Source: Niebla homalea
Taxonomy: Eukaryota > Ascomycota > Lecanoromycetes > Lecanorales > Ramalinaceae
Assembly (NCBI GenBank): GCA_019925105.1
Contig: JAHGAU010000023.1
Location: 868,001-932,000 of the forward strand
Reading direction: 5' to 3'
DNA length: 64,000 nucleotides
This document shows positions 40,377-52,150 of this stretch, one piece after another. The notes beneath the pieces are model-generated. The model had not been told where the DNA came from, made no database searches, and worked only from the letters and a program-made list of their open reading frames with translations. Made by a program: the position numbers and the translations under genes. Positions within the stretch are counted from its first letter, which is position 1. The number at the start of each line of letters is the position of its first letter.

Positions 40377-40541
40377 TCAGTAGGGGTAAGGGTGAATATG
40401 ACTGAATTTCAACTATGAAGAGAAATCTATGGTACAGTATGTATGCATACAAGTTCACGGATGGCATGCGCTAGGCTTGATTGGGCCTAGCGCACTGACT
40501 GGGCTCTTGGCTATCAGCATCGCAGCCCTCACACCGTGACA
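40377..40541. mobile_element. Solo LTR, 165 bp, free of RIP
   Basis: A sharply bounded island of normal composition starts TGTCAGGGACTCAG and ends CACCGTGACA. It is flanked on both sides by AAATA (40372-40376 and 40542-40546). TG...CA ends and a 5-bp TSD identify a solo LTR left by recombination between two LTRs. It contains a 9-bp perfect hairpin at 40468-40493 (GCGCTAGGC / GCCTAGCGC, 8-base loop). CpA sites are abundant, so it was never efficiently hit by RIP, as expected for a short repeat. The start resembles the LTR of the element at 54072-55413, so the two may be related families. Confidence 0.9.
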
Positions 40542-40546
40542 AAATA

Positions 40547-43500
40547 TTAAAGTTTAAGGAATTATTCTATTATAAAAACAATAATTAATATATTAATATT
40601 ATTAAATACCTTAAAATAAAGGTAAAATTGAAAAAGAAAGATATAATATAATAAATTAAATTTAATAAGTAATTTATAAATTATAAATTTAATTTAACCG
40701 TTAATAAATTACTTTATTAATATAAAAAGCGTTAAATAATATATTTAATAATAAAAAATACAAATATTTCGCGGAATATTTCTTATTAAAAATTATATTA
40801 AAAAAAATTACGGTATCGTTATTAATAATTAAATATAATAAAAGATGTCATAAAATATATATAAAGGTACTTAACTTATATAAAGTAAATATATGGAAGT
40901 TATACAGTTTTATTAAGTTTAATTAAGGTAAAGGTTTTTTTTATTTATTTAAAATATACTTTATTAACCCTTTTAAATAAGTATAAGGCGGTCTTTATAA
41001 CGTTTTTCATATAATAAATTATTTCTTATAATTTATATAATTATTCTATATTATATTAATTAAAATAAAGGACGTAATTATTATATTAAAAGAATATATA
41101 CATTATTATTTAAAACCCGCTATAATATATATAAATATTAAGAAAATATTTATAAATAAAAAAAATAAGAAGCTTTTTTTAATATAATATTTAATTTATC
41201 TTTATACCAAGTATAATATGTAGAATAATAAATATAATAAAGTTTAATAATTAAATTTAATAAAACATAATAAAAAAACGTAAACTTAATAAAAATATAA
41301 TTGAGTATAAATAAAAAGATTAACAATATTAAATATTAATTTAAAATATGTTAAATATTTAAGGTATACCCTTATTAATATTCTCTTTAAGGTTAAGTTA
41401 AATATAATATATAAATAAAACGTAATTAAATTAAAAGTTAAAATACGTATTATAGAAAGAATAATACCGTTTTTAAAAAAAGTAATATATAAAGTTATTT
41501 AAAGATTTATAATAAACCAAGTAAATATTAAGAAAGAATTATAAAAGGAATTAAATATAATCAAAAATTAATAGAAAAAACGTTATAATAAAAGAATATA
41601 AAATTAAAACTTATTAAAGGAAAAGTAATTAATTATATAATGGGATCCTACCCTAAATCTTAGAAAACTTAAGTTTTATTAAATTGGGCTATTTATTATT
41701 AAAAGCTTTATAAAGAAATACGGAGCTTTATATTAAATTAAAAGAAATAAATAAAATTCTTATATTTTATTTATTTTGTAGGGATTATCCCAAAGTATTT
41801 ATACCGCGTATCGGATATCTTAAATTTTCCGATAAACCAGAGTTAAAAATAATAATAAAAATTCAAATTTAACGGGCGTAAGTAAAGAATACCTTAATCC
41901 TTTAAAAACCGTTATAATTACCGATAATATAATTTAAAGGGAAGAAGTATATATAAATAATATAACGCTATTTCCTTTATATTTCTATTTGATTTACTTT
42001 TACATTTTAATATATTAAAAACCTTAAAAAAATACAGATTTAAAAATTAAAAAAAAAAAGGGGGGAAGAAAAGAAATAAATAGTTATTTAAGTAAATATA
42101 GTCAGAAATGAAAAATTAAAAAGAAAAGAAATAAGAATATAATAAAGATTCAGAGGAAATAAGTACAAATAAGGGGATATTAAGCCCTTAATTTTTTATT
42201 TATAGTTTTTTATTTATTATATTATAAGTTATAAAATAATAAAATTATAAAAAGTTATAATTATTTATAATTAAAAATATTTCCTTAAAAAAAAAGAAAA
42301 AGCATATTAGGAGTAATATATAAATAAAAGCATAATTAAGCATTAAGGTTATAGATTAAAAATTTTATTTAAAAAGGCGTATTTCTTATAATTTATAGGT
42401 TTAAATATTAAATTTATTATAAATATTACGTTAAGGATACGGATAAAGTATATTATTAATATATATATATAAAAACCATTTTAAATAACGGGTAATTAAA
42501 GTCTTAACTATACCCTTAAAATAAATAATTAAACTTAATATTATCCTTTATTATAATAATTATAAGGTATAAAACCGTATTAGTTAATTTACCTTAAGAA
42601 TAAAAACGGAAACGGAATAAGAGAACCGGTATATATATAAAAATATGACTTAAAATAAAAATAACCCGTTATTAAGGAAACGACTTAATAAATAAACCCG
42701 GTAACGTAACCGAAAAAGTTAATAAAGTTTAAATAACCCAAAGACCGATTAAAATTTTAATCCGTAAATAACTATATAAATACTTTTTTAATAAAACGTA
42801 TATTGAAATTATATTATAATAATACTTATAATAATTTTAATTAAAAGTTAAAACGGACCGATATAAATTATATATAATAAACTTAAGAATTATCCGGAAC
42901 GTAAGATTTATTAAGGTTAACGATATAAAATTAAAAAGGGTTGTAAATTTCTTTTTAAAGTATAATTACGTTATTTATAGAAATAACGTTAATTAAGGAA
43001 CTATATTTAAATTTAAATTAAGGACTTTAAAGGCTATTATATATATAAAAATAAAATAAAAGGAAAGGTTTATTAAGGAAAAAATACTTATAAAAATACG
43101 GATAAAGGTTACTACGTACATATAACGTAAATAGCGGACATTAAAAAAGGAAAAATAAATAAAAAAGCTTAGGTAAATATATCGTTTAAATAAAAAATTA
43201 ATTAATAATTACATTATATGTAAGAAAAAGAGACGATTTATTAAAATTAGAATCATTAAAACTTAAATTAAAGATATCCTTAATTAAGTTTAAGTCGGAT
43301 AAATAATATTATTTTTTCTTAAGTAATCATTTATAAAACTTAATTAAAGTAATAATCTTTAAAGGGGACGGGTTATATTTTATATGGGTTTTCTTACGTT
43401 AATTAAACTTATATAATTAAGATAGGCCGGTAATATTAATAAAACCGGATTAATACGGAGATGATTAATATACTTAAATTAAAAAAGATAATTAAATAAA

Positions 43501-44440
43501 TAAATAAAAAATAAGTAATATAAATAATTAAATTAACTAAATAAAAAATAAAAAATAAAGGTAAAAAACGGATTAATTAAAATTTAAAAATAAATTATAA
43601 AGGCGATAAACAAGTATTAAGTATAAAAGACGTAGAAAGAAATACCGGTTAAAATTATAATTATTAAATTAATTAAAAATTATAATTAATTATTAAATAT
43701 ATATGCCCTTTTATATTAGATTTACGTATAATATTAGGATTAAAAGGTATATAACGTATTAAGAAAAAAGCGTTTACTTAAATTATATTTTAATATTAAG
43801 AATCTATAAAAAAGAATTAACGATAATCGATTAAAAGCGAATTAATTTATATATACCCGGATAAAAGCTATAATTATTAAGTTAATATTTAAAAATATAA
43901 TTAAAATACTTATTATTAAATAAATCTTCAATACGATAATAATTAATAAAAATAAAACGATAATTATAATTAATTTAATAATATTTAATATATACTTATT
44001 TACTTTAACATATATAAAAAGCGTAAATTCAAACATATATTATAAAAGGTTTTTAAAATTATAAAAAACCGTAAAGTATAACTTGAAATATATTAATTAA
44101 TTATTAAGTAAATAAACTTTTATAATAATAGGAATATCTTTATTTATTTTAATAAAATTAATAACGATAGAATACTTATTAAGGTATAAGGATATAATTA
44201 CCGTAATTATTATAGATATAATTAAAGAATCCTATATAAGGTTTTAAAGATTATAAATAAGTTAATATAAATTTAAGGTAAATAAGTAATATTAAAATTA
44301 TTAATCTATATATACCTTTTAAAAGATTTTAATAAATTAATTATAAGTTTAATTTAAATTAAATTTATATAAAAGAAGTTTAAGAAGTTAAAAATTAAAT
44401 AAATTAAAGAAATAAAGAAATTTAAAAAAAATAAAGTAAA
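40547..44440 (+). other. A-rich region with degraded plus-strand frames, up to the Copia insertion
   Basis: About 3.9 kb. From about 42600 to 43300 one plus-strand phase can be followed with only TAA/TAG/TGA stops, reading for example FIKVNDIKLKRVVNFFLKYN and later NNYIICKKKRRFIKI. Short islands with more G and C occur at 41640-41660 and 41770-41950. A Lys-rich segment ends at the Copia insertion. I do not recognise the protein. The region is continuous with 50549-51887 once the Copia element is removed. Confidence 0.35.
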
Positions 44441-44445
44441 GAAAA

Positions 44446-44607
44446 TGTTGAAGTTGAGAGGTGTAAGTTGCTTAATTATTACTATATACAAAGTGAGACT
44501 ATATGCAAGGCCATATGCCGCTATCCCACTCGGGTTTAGCACGTCCGCCTTATTTAATCTGATCCGCGTTACGTGATCTCTTAAGTGGCGATCCTATATA
44601 TTTAACA
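44446..44607 (-). repeat. Copia-1 3' LTR
   Basis: 162 bp, starting TGTTGAAGTTGAGAGG and ending TTTAACA on the plus strand. CpA is retained, e.g. TATGCAAGGCCATATG. Confidence 0.9.
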
Positions 44608-44616
44608 CTCCCCTTC
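44608..44616 (-). other. Copia-1 polypurine tract
   Basis: GAAGGGGAG on the minus strand abuts the 3' LTR. This is the expected position and composition for the plus-strand primer. Confidence 0.75.
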
Positions 44617-45164
44617 GAACTTCGTATATAGCCCGTAAATCTTACTTACTAAACAGCTCCTTTATAGCCCTAACGTTATATCCTTTTATATAAGAGTCCA
44701 GTTACCGTGTTTACTGAGTAGCTCCCTTAATTATTATGTAATTAGCTCCCCTGGTTATTAAGTGGTTAGCTCCCTTGGTTATTAAATGGCTAACTCCCCT
44801 ATATGGTTACTATTTACCTATTACTTATCACCCGGCTTATTATTAGGCCCGCCGTCAGTAAGTATACGGTCTTTAAACTATCGATATAGTGACTCTTTAA
44901 AGCCTAATGCCCGTCTAAACTATATAAAGGTCTTAATAAATAGGGCCTTTATTAACCCGTTAGCTACTTACTCTATAATATAAATATACTCGAGATTAAC
45001 GGTGTTAACCTTAAGTTATTCCCGTAACCAATACAATTAGATACTTATATGCTTTATCCTTACGTAATATACCGGGTTTTTAATTAGTGCGATAGCCTTT
45101 TAATTATTATTATAAATTATAATAATAAATATATATCTAGATTTATCGGGTTATATTTACTTTA

Positions 45165-45240
45165 ATAGGTCCTTTAGCTAAATAGCTTCCTTAATAACTT
45201 ATATTTATCCCGTATACTCGGCTTTATAGGTAGATAACGC
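45165..45240 (-). pseudogene. Copia-1 RNase H segment
   Basis: The minus-strand frame reads TYKAEYTG, then VIKEAIWLKDLL. This matches the copia RNase H block (S/TxAEYxA, xxExxWLxxLL). A TAA replaces a Gln codon between the two parts. RNase H removes the RNA template after minus-strand synthesis. Confidence 0.78.
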
Positions 45241-45399
45241 TATAATCAGTTACCTTTTCGAGGACCAGTAAATCGGTATATTCCCCACGTTAAAGAAATA
45301 GCCTAAAGTTAACCTACAGGTAAAGTCGGCCGTAAAATCGGAGTTGGTATACCCACTAAAAGCCCTAAGTTTACCCTTATATATTAATTAAAAGTATAT

Positions 45400-46350
45400 A
45401 ATAATCCGCAAATAACGTATAATTTATTTTATATATAGCCAGTATTAATAAGATAGATTTACGGAATACCGGCTAATAACTATTACTGTATAAATTATAT
45501 CTGGTCGTATATTAAGCATAATATATATTAATAAACTTACGGCCGATTAATATTACTATTTAAACTCCGGCTTTATTTAATAGCCCTTAAATAATAATTC
45601 CGGCCTAAAATCGACTCACATAGGTATATACGTCGGGTAAGCTTCTTATTGGCCGTAATCTCGTATTACCCTCTTAATATAAACTTCCTGGCTAAAACGG
45701 ATTATTCGGTTTTATCGGTTTTAAATAATAGTAATACCCAGGTAATAGCTTACTGGACCCAGGTTAGATATACGGAATTCCTAATTAAGTACGGTCTTTA
45801 AGTCCTGAATCTCTTACTTAAACGGATTAATCACCAGGACGTCATCTATATATATGGTTACGATTATATTAATTTTAAGATAAAGGAATATATAATAGTC
45901 CGTATAAATAAGTTTAAAACCTTATATAGTTATAAATTCTTAGAAATAATTATATTATAGCCGTAATAATTACTTTAATTTATATAGGCCCTTCTTAAGC
46001 TTATAATAAAGCTTCTTACCGTCTTTATTAATCTTTTCTTATCCTTTTGGTTATTTTACGTATATTTCTTTTTCAATAAAACTATAAAAGAACGCTATTT
46101 TAACGTCTATTTGCTTTAAATCCTAATTATTAGCCGTTACGAAAGTAAAAAGAACCTTATAGCTTATAGGTTTTATTACCGAAATAAACGTCTTATTATA
46201 GTCGATACCTTTACGTTATTTAAAGCCACGTACTACCTACCGGGCCTTATAGCGAATTATATTATTATTAGCTTTACGTTTAAGGGTATAAACCTATCGT
46301 CCTTATAATATCGTTACGCCGGCGGGGATTTAACTCCGCATAATTAAGAC
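45400..46350 (-). pseudogene. Copia-1 reverse-transcriptase domain
   Basis: The active site on the minus strand reads TIYIDDVLVIN; the DD codons are GAT GAC (complement 45841-45846). This is the copia YVDDxLV box with both catalytic Asp intact, the only intact RT catalytic pair in the window. Flanking frame segments are interrupted by TAA/TAG codons, so a working enzyme is unlikely. Domain limits are approximate. Confidence 0.82.
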
Positions 46351-47899
46351 TTAAATATCGTTCTCTTTAAGGGAACCGTATTTATTATTTTCCGTTAACT
46401 CTTAGTTTATCCGGGTATACTTATTTATTATAGCTTCTTCATAGGTTTTAAACTTAACGAATTCCGGGGTTGTTTTAAGGGATATTAGGGTTAAAGGGCA
46501 TAACGGTTCGTCCTTACCACGGGCTAATAAAGCCGAGAAAAAGAGTAAATCTAATAATATATTATACGGTTTATCCGGAAATATCCTTTAAGGCTAAGGT
46601 TATCTTTAATTAGGTTTTCGATTTATTGCCTTTACCTTTGGCTATAATTAATTTTTAAGTCTTTAGCCATCAGGCTTAAGGGATCCGGTGAAGTTATCCA
46701 TTAAATAAAGACCATAATCGGACATATAAGTCGCTCGGTAAAGGTAAAGCCTATATTAATAATATCCGTTTTAATTAAACCGTAATTCTTAAACTTCTCC
46801 TTTAAATCAGGGTCTTATTAAGGCCTTTTTACCTTCTTAAGCTCCTAAATATAGTTAATAGGCTCTTTACGATCCGAATTATCCAATAGTATTACCCGTC
46901 TTTCCTTAATATATACGTTATATACGTTTTTTACCATAAGGTCGAACCGTTTTATCCGTAGATTAATTACCCTGAAGTATTTATTAATCCCTTTATTAAA
47001 ACCCATTAGGATATACGGTTCCGACCTATTATTAAGCTTGGTTTAATAACCCATAATTCTTACGTATATAATCGACCTTAAAGTCCGTATATAGGATACG
47101 TCCGGTTTCTCATTATATTAAGCTTAATATAATATTATCCCTTTAAGCCATATATATAATATCCGTATAATTATATAGTTTACCGTTTAAATTAACTCCG
47201 GCCAAAAGCTTTTGGATATACCCCCCGCTGCCCGTATAACCCTAATCTTTTTATTAATTTCCCAGTTAATTTTTTTATTAATTAGATTTTATTTAAGGCT
47301 TTTATATATTATTACCTTAAAGATAATTCTATATTATTTTAAATAGTTTAAGAAGGCCTTAGACGTATACTTACCCCCGCCGTTGGCCTAAAGGTATTTA
47401 ATTTTTTAATTTAAAGGTCGTTTATGCCTAACTTTAAACTCCTTAAACCGTTAAATTATATCCGATTTATATATTAATAAGTAAACCTTTAATATTATAG
47501 TCTTATTATTACGGAAGGTTATATAATATATTATTCCGTTATATCCCCGGAGATTAATTATCCTTAAAAGGTCTATATAAATAAGCTTTAACGGGTTTTC
47601 TATAAATTTAAAATATCCCTTATATAATTAAGAGTATAACCGTCCGGTAACATAATACGTATAGTAAGCGTTTTCGGCCTTATTATTATTACGGCGTTTA
47701 CGTTTAAGATCTATCCTAATCGATATGTCCGTTAATTAAAATAATTTCTAAGCTCTAAAATAACCTATATGTATATATTAGGTGAATATAACTGAAGGTA
47801 CGTTAAACGTTATTATAATAAGGGTAAATTCCTATAAGTCAATTATAAATAGGCCGTTTTATTTACTATAAGTAAGCTTTTTCTGATTATACGTTACCG

Positions 47900-48400
47900 T
47901 CCGGACCGTCCGCGTCGTACTAAATTAAGCTTTATAATCTAGAAGTTACGTCTTAAATACGAGATTAACTAAGTTCACCGGGGAATATACCGTATCCGTA
48001 AATTTTATTTTAACGGGCTTATTATTTACCCTGTATATTATATAGGTAATACCTATACCCCCTATATAATTCGTTCTTATTAGCCCGGGCCTTAAAGACG
48101 AAGATTAATAGGGTCTTAACTCCCCCAAAAGAATCTCCTTTTATAAAAAATATATTAATTATAGCCATTATTGAGGATTATTAACTTTTATAAATCTATT
48201 GGGGTAACCAATATTATCGTCGTTAATTATTATATATACGTTAATAAGTAAAAGTCTATTATTAAGAAGTTTATAGGCGTAATAATCTCCTTAGTAGTCT
48301 TAGGCTTCTTAATACGGAACTTTATAAGCTTCTTTTCAAGGTAAAAATTCCAGCATTTATCCTTAATATACTTATTGTTATACTTCTTTTAAGTATAATA
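47900..48400 (-). pseudogene. Copia-1 gag zinc knuckle and protease region
   Basis: At about 48345-48390 the minus strand reads YNNKYIKDKCWNF. This is the CxxCxxxGHIxxxCW knuckle with Cys and His changed to Tyr and only the last Cys kept. Further along the minus strand, around 47950-48100, VYSPVNLVSYLRRNF matches the VLYVPxLxxNLLSVSxL segment between protease and integrase. Gag packages the RNA and protease cuts the polyprotein. The gag body extends toward 50350. Confidence 0.65.
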
Positions 48401-50362
48401 TTAATAAATAAGTTTTTCCCGGGTCTTATTAAAAGTCCTTTTATTATAACCTTTTAATATATCCTTATAAGCTTATATCGAGACGTTTAATTACTAGATG
48501 GCCGCCCAAGCTTCCTTATTACGGGCCCTTTATATAATATCGTGAAATTTAAAAGTATCTAAACCTTATTATACCGCCGTCTAAATAAGTACCAAATATT
48601 ATGTCTATTACGACTCTTTTAGTTTATTTAAGAATATTTAAATAATAAAATAGTCCGGGATAATTAGGGAGTTATTAATCGTTTTAATCTTAATATAGAC
48701 TTTCTAATGGTAACTATTATATTTATCGATTATTATATTTAAGGTCTTTTATAAACTTATAAGCTTTTAAGTAAGCTCCGTATATAAACCAGACCCTTAA
48801 AGCTTATATTAATCTTTAAATCTTTTTTAGATTATATTTGGGCTTTTTATAGTATCGATTAAATATTTAATATTAATATTATAACGATTCTTTAAGGCTA
48901 TATATACCTTAAGGGTATTTCTTTCCTTTAGCTTCTAAAGGTTATTAATTGTTATCCAGTCCTTTATTTATTAACTTTACGATATCCACTACCATTAATC
49001 TATTAATAAAGGGATCGAGCTTAAGGGAAACCCCTTATAATAAAGTTTTTCTTAATTATTATCCTTAATAAAATATACGGAAAATAATATTAATAAGATA
49101 TTAATTACATTATGATTATTAATAATATCTAAGTTTAACGACGTTTAATATATTAAAGACTTATTATTTAAGGGTAAAAAGTAACTTACGTTAAATAACG
49201 GTATCCAATTCTTAGTATCCATATTTAGCCTGAAGATAATAGTATTTAATGGATCGATTAAAGGTTCTTTAAACGTTTTTAAGCTGAAGCTATCGTATAA
49301 CTTTAGCATTTACGGTAATAAGTAGTCCTGATTTTCAACTTAATCTTTACCAGCTAAATTAAGACGGTCTTCTTTTTTCAGATCTTTAAGTATAAAGGGA
49401 AAAAAGGTACTTTATATATAACGATACTATTAAATAATAAGGTTTAAGTGCTATATTTTATATGGGACTATTATATAATCTAGGGTAATAAATAATATAA
49501 AACCTTATTAATTAAAGTATTCTTTATTTTGGTTAAGATTAGAACGAAACTTCATAATATATTATAACGTTATATATATACCTTTAAGATTATTACCTTT
49601 TTTTACTTAAAAGCCTTTAATCTTTATAATTAAAGTATTTAAACTTATTTTAATTATTTTACTTTAACTTAAAGACTTTAATCTTTACGATCCGCAATAA
49701 GTAAACTCATCCTGAATTTAATTATTTATTAAAGAATTTTATGGCTGGTTCTTAGCCTCCCTTTTTCAGGGATCAATCCTTACTTTAAGAGGTTTAACCG
49801 TTAATTACCTGTTTCGTCCCGTATTTACTTTCTGAAATTAGGTTAAAGCGAGTGATTTTAGGCCATAATATATTTAAATCCGAGTGATTTATCTCTAACT
49901 GGTCTTGAAAAAACTCGATTTTAATACAGTCTTTAAGGCTTTAGACTTAGTAGAGTTCTATGGTATATTTAATATTTATTTAACGTCCCAAATTTCCTAT
50001 TTAAACCCCGGTTAAGGCTCTACGTATATATATTAGCCTTAAAAGCCCTACGTCTTAGCTTTACTGGCTTAACGTTGGCTTGGCTCTCCGGCGTATAAAC
50101 GTCTACGGCCTTTAATAAGGCTAGGAAATAACGATCTATATATTCTCGTTAATAAAACGTCCTCTTTTCTTAATTCAGGAATATGGGTAATTAAGTAGGC
50201 TTCTCTGTTTATGGTTATAATATTGTACGCCTAATTAAATCGATTTTTAATAATATAGCCTGCGTATAAATATCGTTTATAGGTATATTTTATACTATAA
50301 GTTTATTACCGTTTATAAACCAAATTAAACACTAAGAAGACATTATTTAAGCACTTAAATAT

Positions 50363-50381
50363 GTAATCCGGGCTTATAACC
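50363..50381 (-). other. Copia-1 primer-binding site, half-tRNA type
   Basis: Directly next to the 5' LTR, the minus strand reads GGTTATAAGCCCGGATTAC. Its GGTTATAAGCCC part equals the complement of the initiator-Met tRNA anticodon arm (GGTTATGAGCCC) with one G-to-A change. Copia-type elements are known to prime from such an internal tRNA-iMet fragment. I compared only this short core. Confidence 0.6.
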
Positions 50382-50543
50382 TATTAAAGTTAAGAAATAT
50401 AAATTACTTAATTATTACTATATACAAAGTAAAACTATATGCAAGGCTATATACCGCTATCCCACTCGGGTCTAGCACGTCTGCCTTATCTAATCTGATC
50501 CGCGTCACGTGATCTCCCAAGTGGCGATCCTGCACATTCAACA
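50382..50543 (-). repeat. Copia-1 5' LTR
   Basis: A 162-bp direct repeat of 44446-44607. It starts TATTAAAGTT (TG to TA) and ends TTCAACA. Confidence 0.9.
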
Positions 50544-50548
50544 AAAAA

Positions 50549-51887
50549 CGGATAAATAAAAAGGATAAAGTAAACGGTTATACGGCAAGATTATTAAATA
50601 AGTAAATAATCGGACGTTACCGTTAATATTTTATTTATTAACGGAACCGGTTAAAACGGAACTTAATAAAAATAATAAATAATATTACCACGTTTAAAAG
50701 GAACCCCTTTTAATATACCTTTTAGAAATACTTATATTAAAACGATTATACGTAAGGTATTAAGAAAACATAAAAATACATTTTATTTATAAATAAATAT
50801 AACCCCGAAAGTACTTAATATATTAATTAATTAAAAAAAAAGGTATATAAATAAATAAAAATATGTGTTAAGAATTATAATAAGGAACATATTTTTGATA
50901 AATATTATTAAGTACAATATTAAGCGTTAAAGGAATTTATATAAAGGCTAAAAAGCTTTTTAAAGATTAGTGAATAATTATTTTTATTTCTTTTTCCTTT
51001 ATTTTCATAAGTAATAATATATAAGTAATAATAATTATAATAAACCATTACCCCCTTAATTACCTTCCTAAGGCTAATATAATAAATTAATATAAAAATA
51101 GTATTAATAAATAAGTATAAACTATATAATTACATATAATACCTTCTTAAATACGTTAAGGAAAGAAATATTAAAATTTAGAAAATAAAATTTAAATAAA
51201 GTTTATTAAAATAATTAAGCTTTCATAGACGAACTTAAAGTTATATAATAAACTTATTTAAAATATATTTAATAATAATAAAATTAAAAGAATAAAAAGA
51301 AATATTAGAAATATATAAACCAAGAAAAAAAATAAAAAATAACCAATCATAAGTTCCGATCTTTATAAGGGGCGGCATTCTTAATCTTTTAATAAACGGA
51401 ATAAAATATATTATATTTTTAAGCGGATTAAGTATATAATACTTAAAGAAGACATAAATATAAATAACTTAAGCCTTAAGATAAATAAATATAAGGTACC
51501 GAGGGTATTATTATTAATAAGTTAGGATAATAAAGGGGGTTATCTTTAAGAAAATTAAGTTTTAATATATTTATTCATTATTATTAAGTAAAATCCAAGA
51601 ATAAAACTATAAAAAAAGTAAATAAATATATATATAAATAAATAACATTAAAAAATAAGAATTATTTAATTATAATACGTAATATTAAGAGTAAATTTTA
51701 TTATAAAGGAAGTAAAAATAAGTTATTATTATATTAATACCTTTTTATTTTTTATATTTATAATGATTTAAATTATTAAAAGGATATTATAAGCGGTATA
51801 TATATATATAATTAAAATATATATAAATGAATATAATATAATCTAAAGTATAATAATGTTAAAAATAATACCTTATCATAAAGGGAA
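50549..51887 (+). pseudogene. Degraded plus-strand reading frames of unknown function
   Basis: Directly after the Copia-1 TSD a plus-strand phase reads NGYTARLLNK, IIGRYRQYFIY, then LKEFI and LKSFLKISE, with RIP-type stops only, to about 50975. A second phase around 51220-51600 reads NHKFRSL, GAAFLIF, RRHKYK and GTEGIIINKLG. Both are rich in Lys, Tyr and Gln-type stops and look like real former coding sequence. Neither matches a family I recognise. They belong to the same plus-strand unit as 40547-44440 and end before the right inverted repeat. Confidence 0.4.
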
Positions 51888-52150
51888 CTAAAAAGGGGGA
51901 AAATATAAAAGATATTAAATTTACGGATAAATATATGGAGGAATAAAAATATTGAAAAAGCTAATTAAGGGTAGAATCGATTTATATATATTTTAAAAAG
52001 GAAGGGTATAACGGATCATTATAATAAAGGAACCTATACCTTATTAACTTATATAAGGGCTGCGGCCTATCTTCAATTACACTTTATTACTACCTGTTAT
52101 TTCATCACTTTTACTCTTTCATCCCTTTCCATCTTTTCTGGGTCTTATAA
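51888..52150 (-). repeat. Right copy of the long inverted repeat
   Basis: The reverse complement aligns along its length with 35450-35712. Shared blocks include CCCAGAAAAGATGGGAA, GAAGATAGGCCGCAG, the TATACCCTTCCTTTTTAAA block and TTTTCCCCCTTTTT. Here it is RIP-mutated and has only one unit of the 119-bp repeat. Homology ends inside the coding-like start. On its right it abuts Gypsy-B sequence. Confidence 0.7.

Larger units (their letters stand above)
44446..50543 (-). mobile_element. Copia-1, complete Ty1/copia retrotransposon (minus)
   Basis: A 6098-bp element with 162-bp LTRs at 44446-44607 and 50382-50543. It is flanked by GAAAA (44441-44445) and AAAAA (50544-50548), a 5-bp TSD with one RIP change. 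It is transcribed on the minus strand, so 50382-50543 is the 5' LTR. Gene order fits copia: a zinc-knuckle gag end near 48350-48390, protease and pre-integrase near 47900-48330, reverse transcriptase with YIDDV near 45845, and RNase H near 45165-45240. It is much less AT-shifted than its surroundings but still carries many in-frame TAA/TAG codons. It is probably one of the latest insertions here. Confidence 0.92.

Noticed and set aside
38220..44440. Protein-primed DNA polymerase B gene expected in an invertron
   Set aside because: I looked for the SLYP, KxxxNSxYG and DTD motifs on the plus strand and did not find a convincing one. The sequence is too degraded to call.
43842..44983. Short open frames near the Copia-1 left end
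   Set aside because: They lie in AT-only DNA or across the LTR, without motifs or homologous counterparts.
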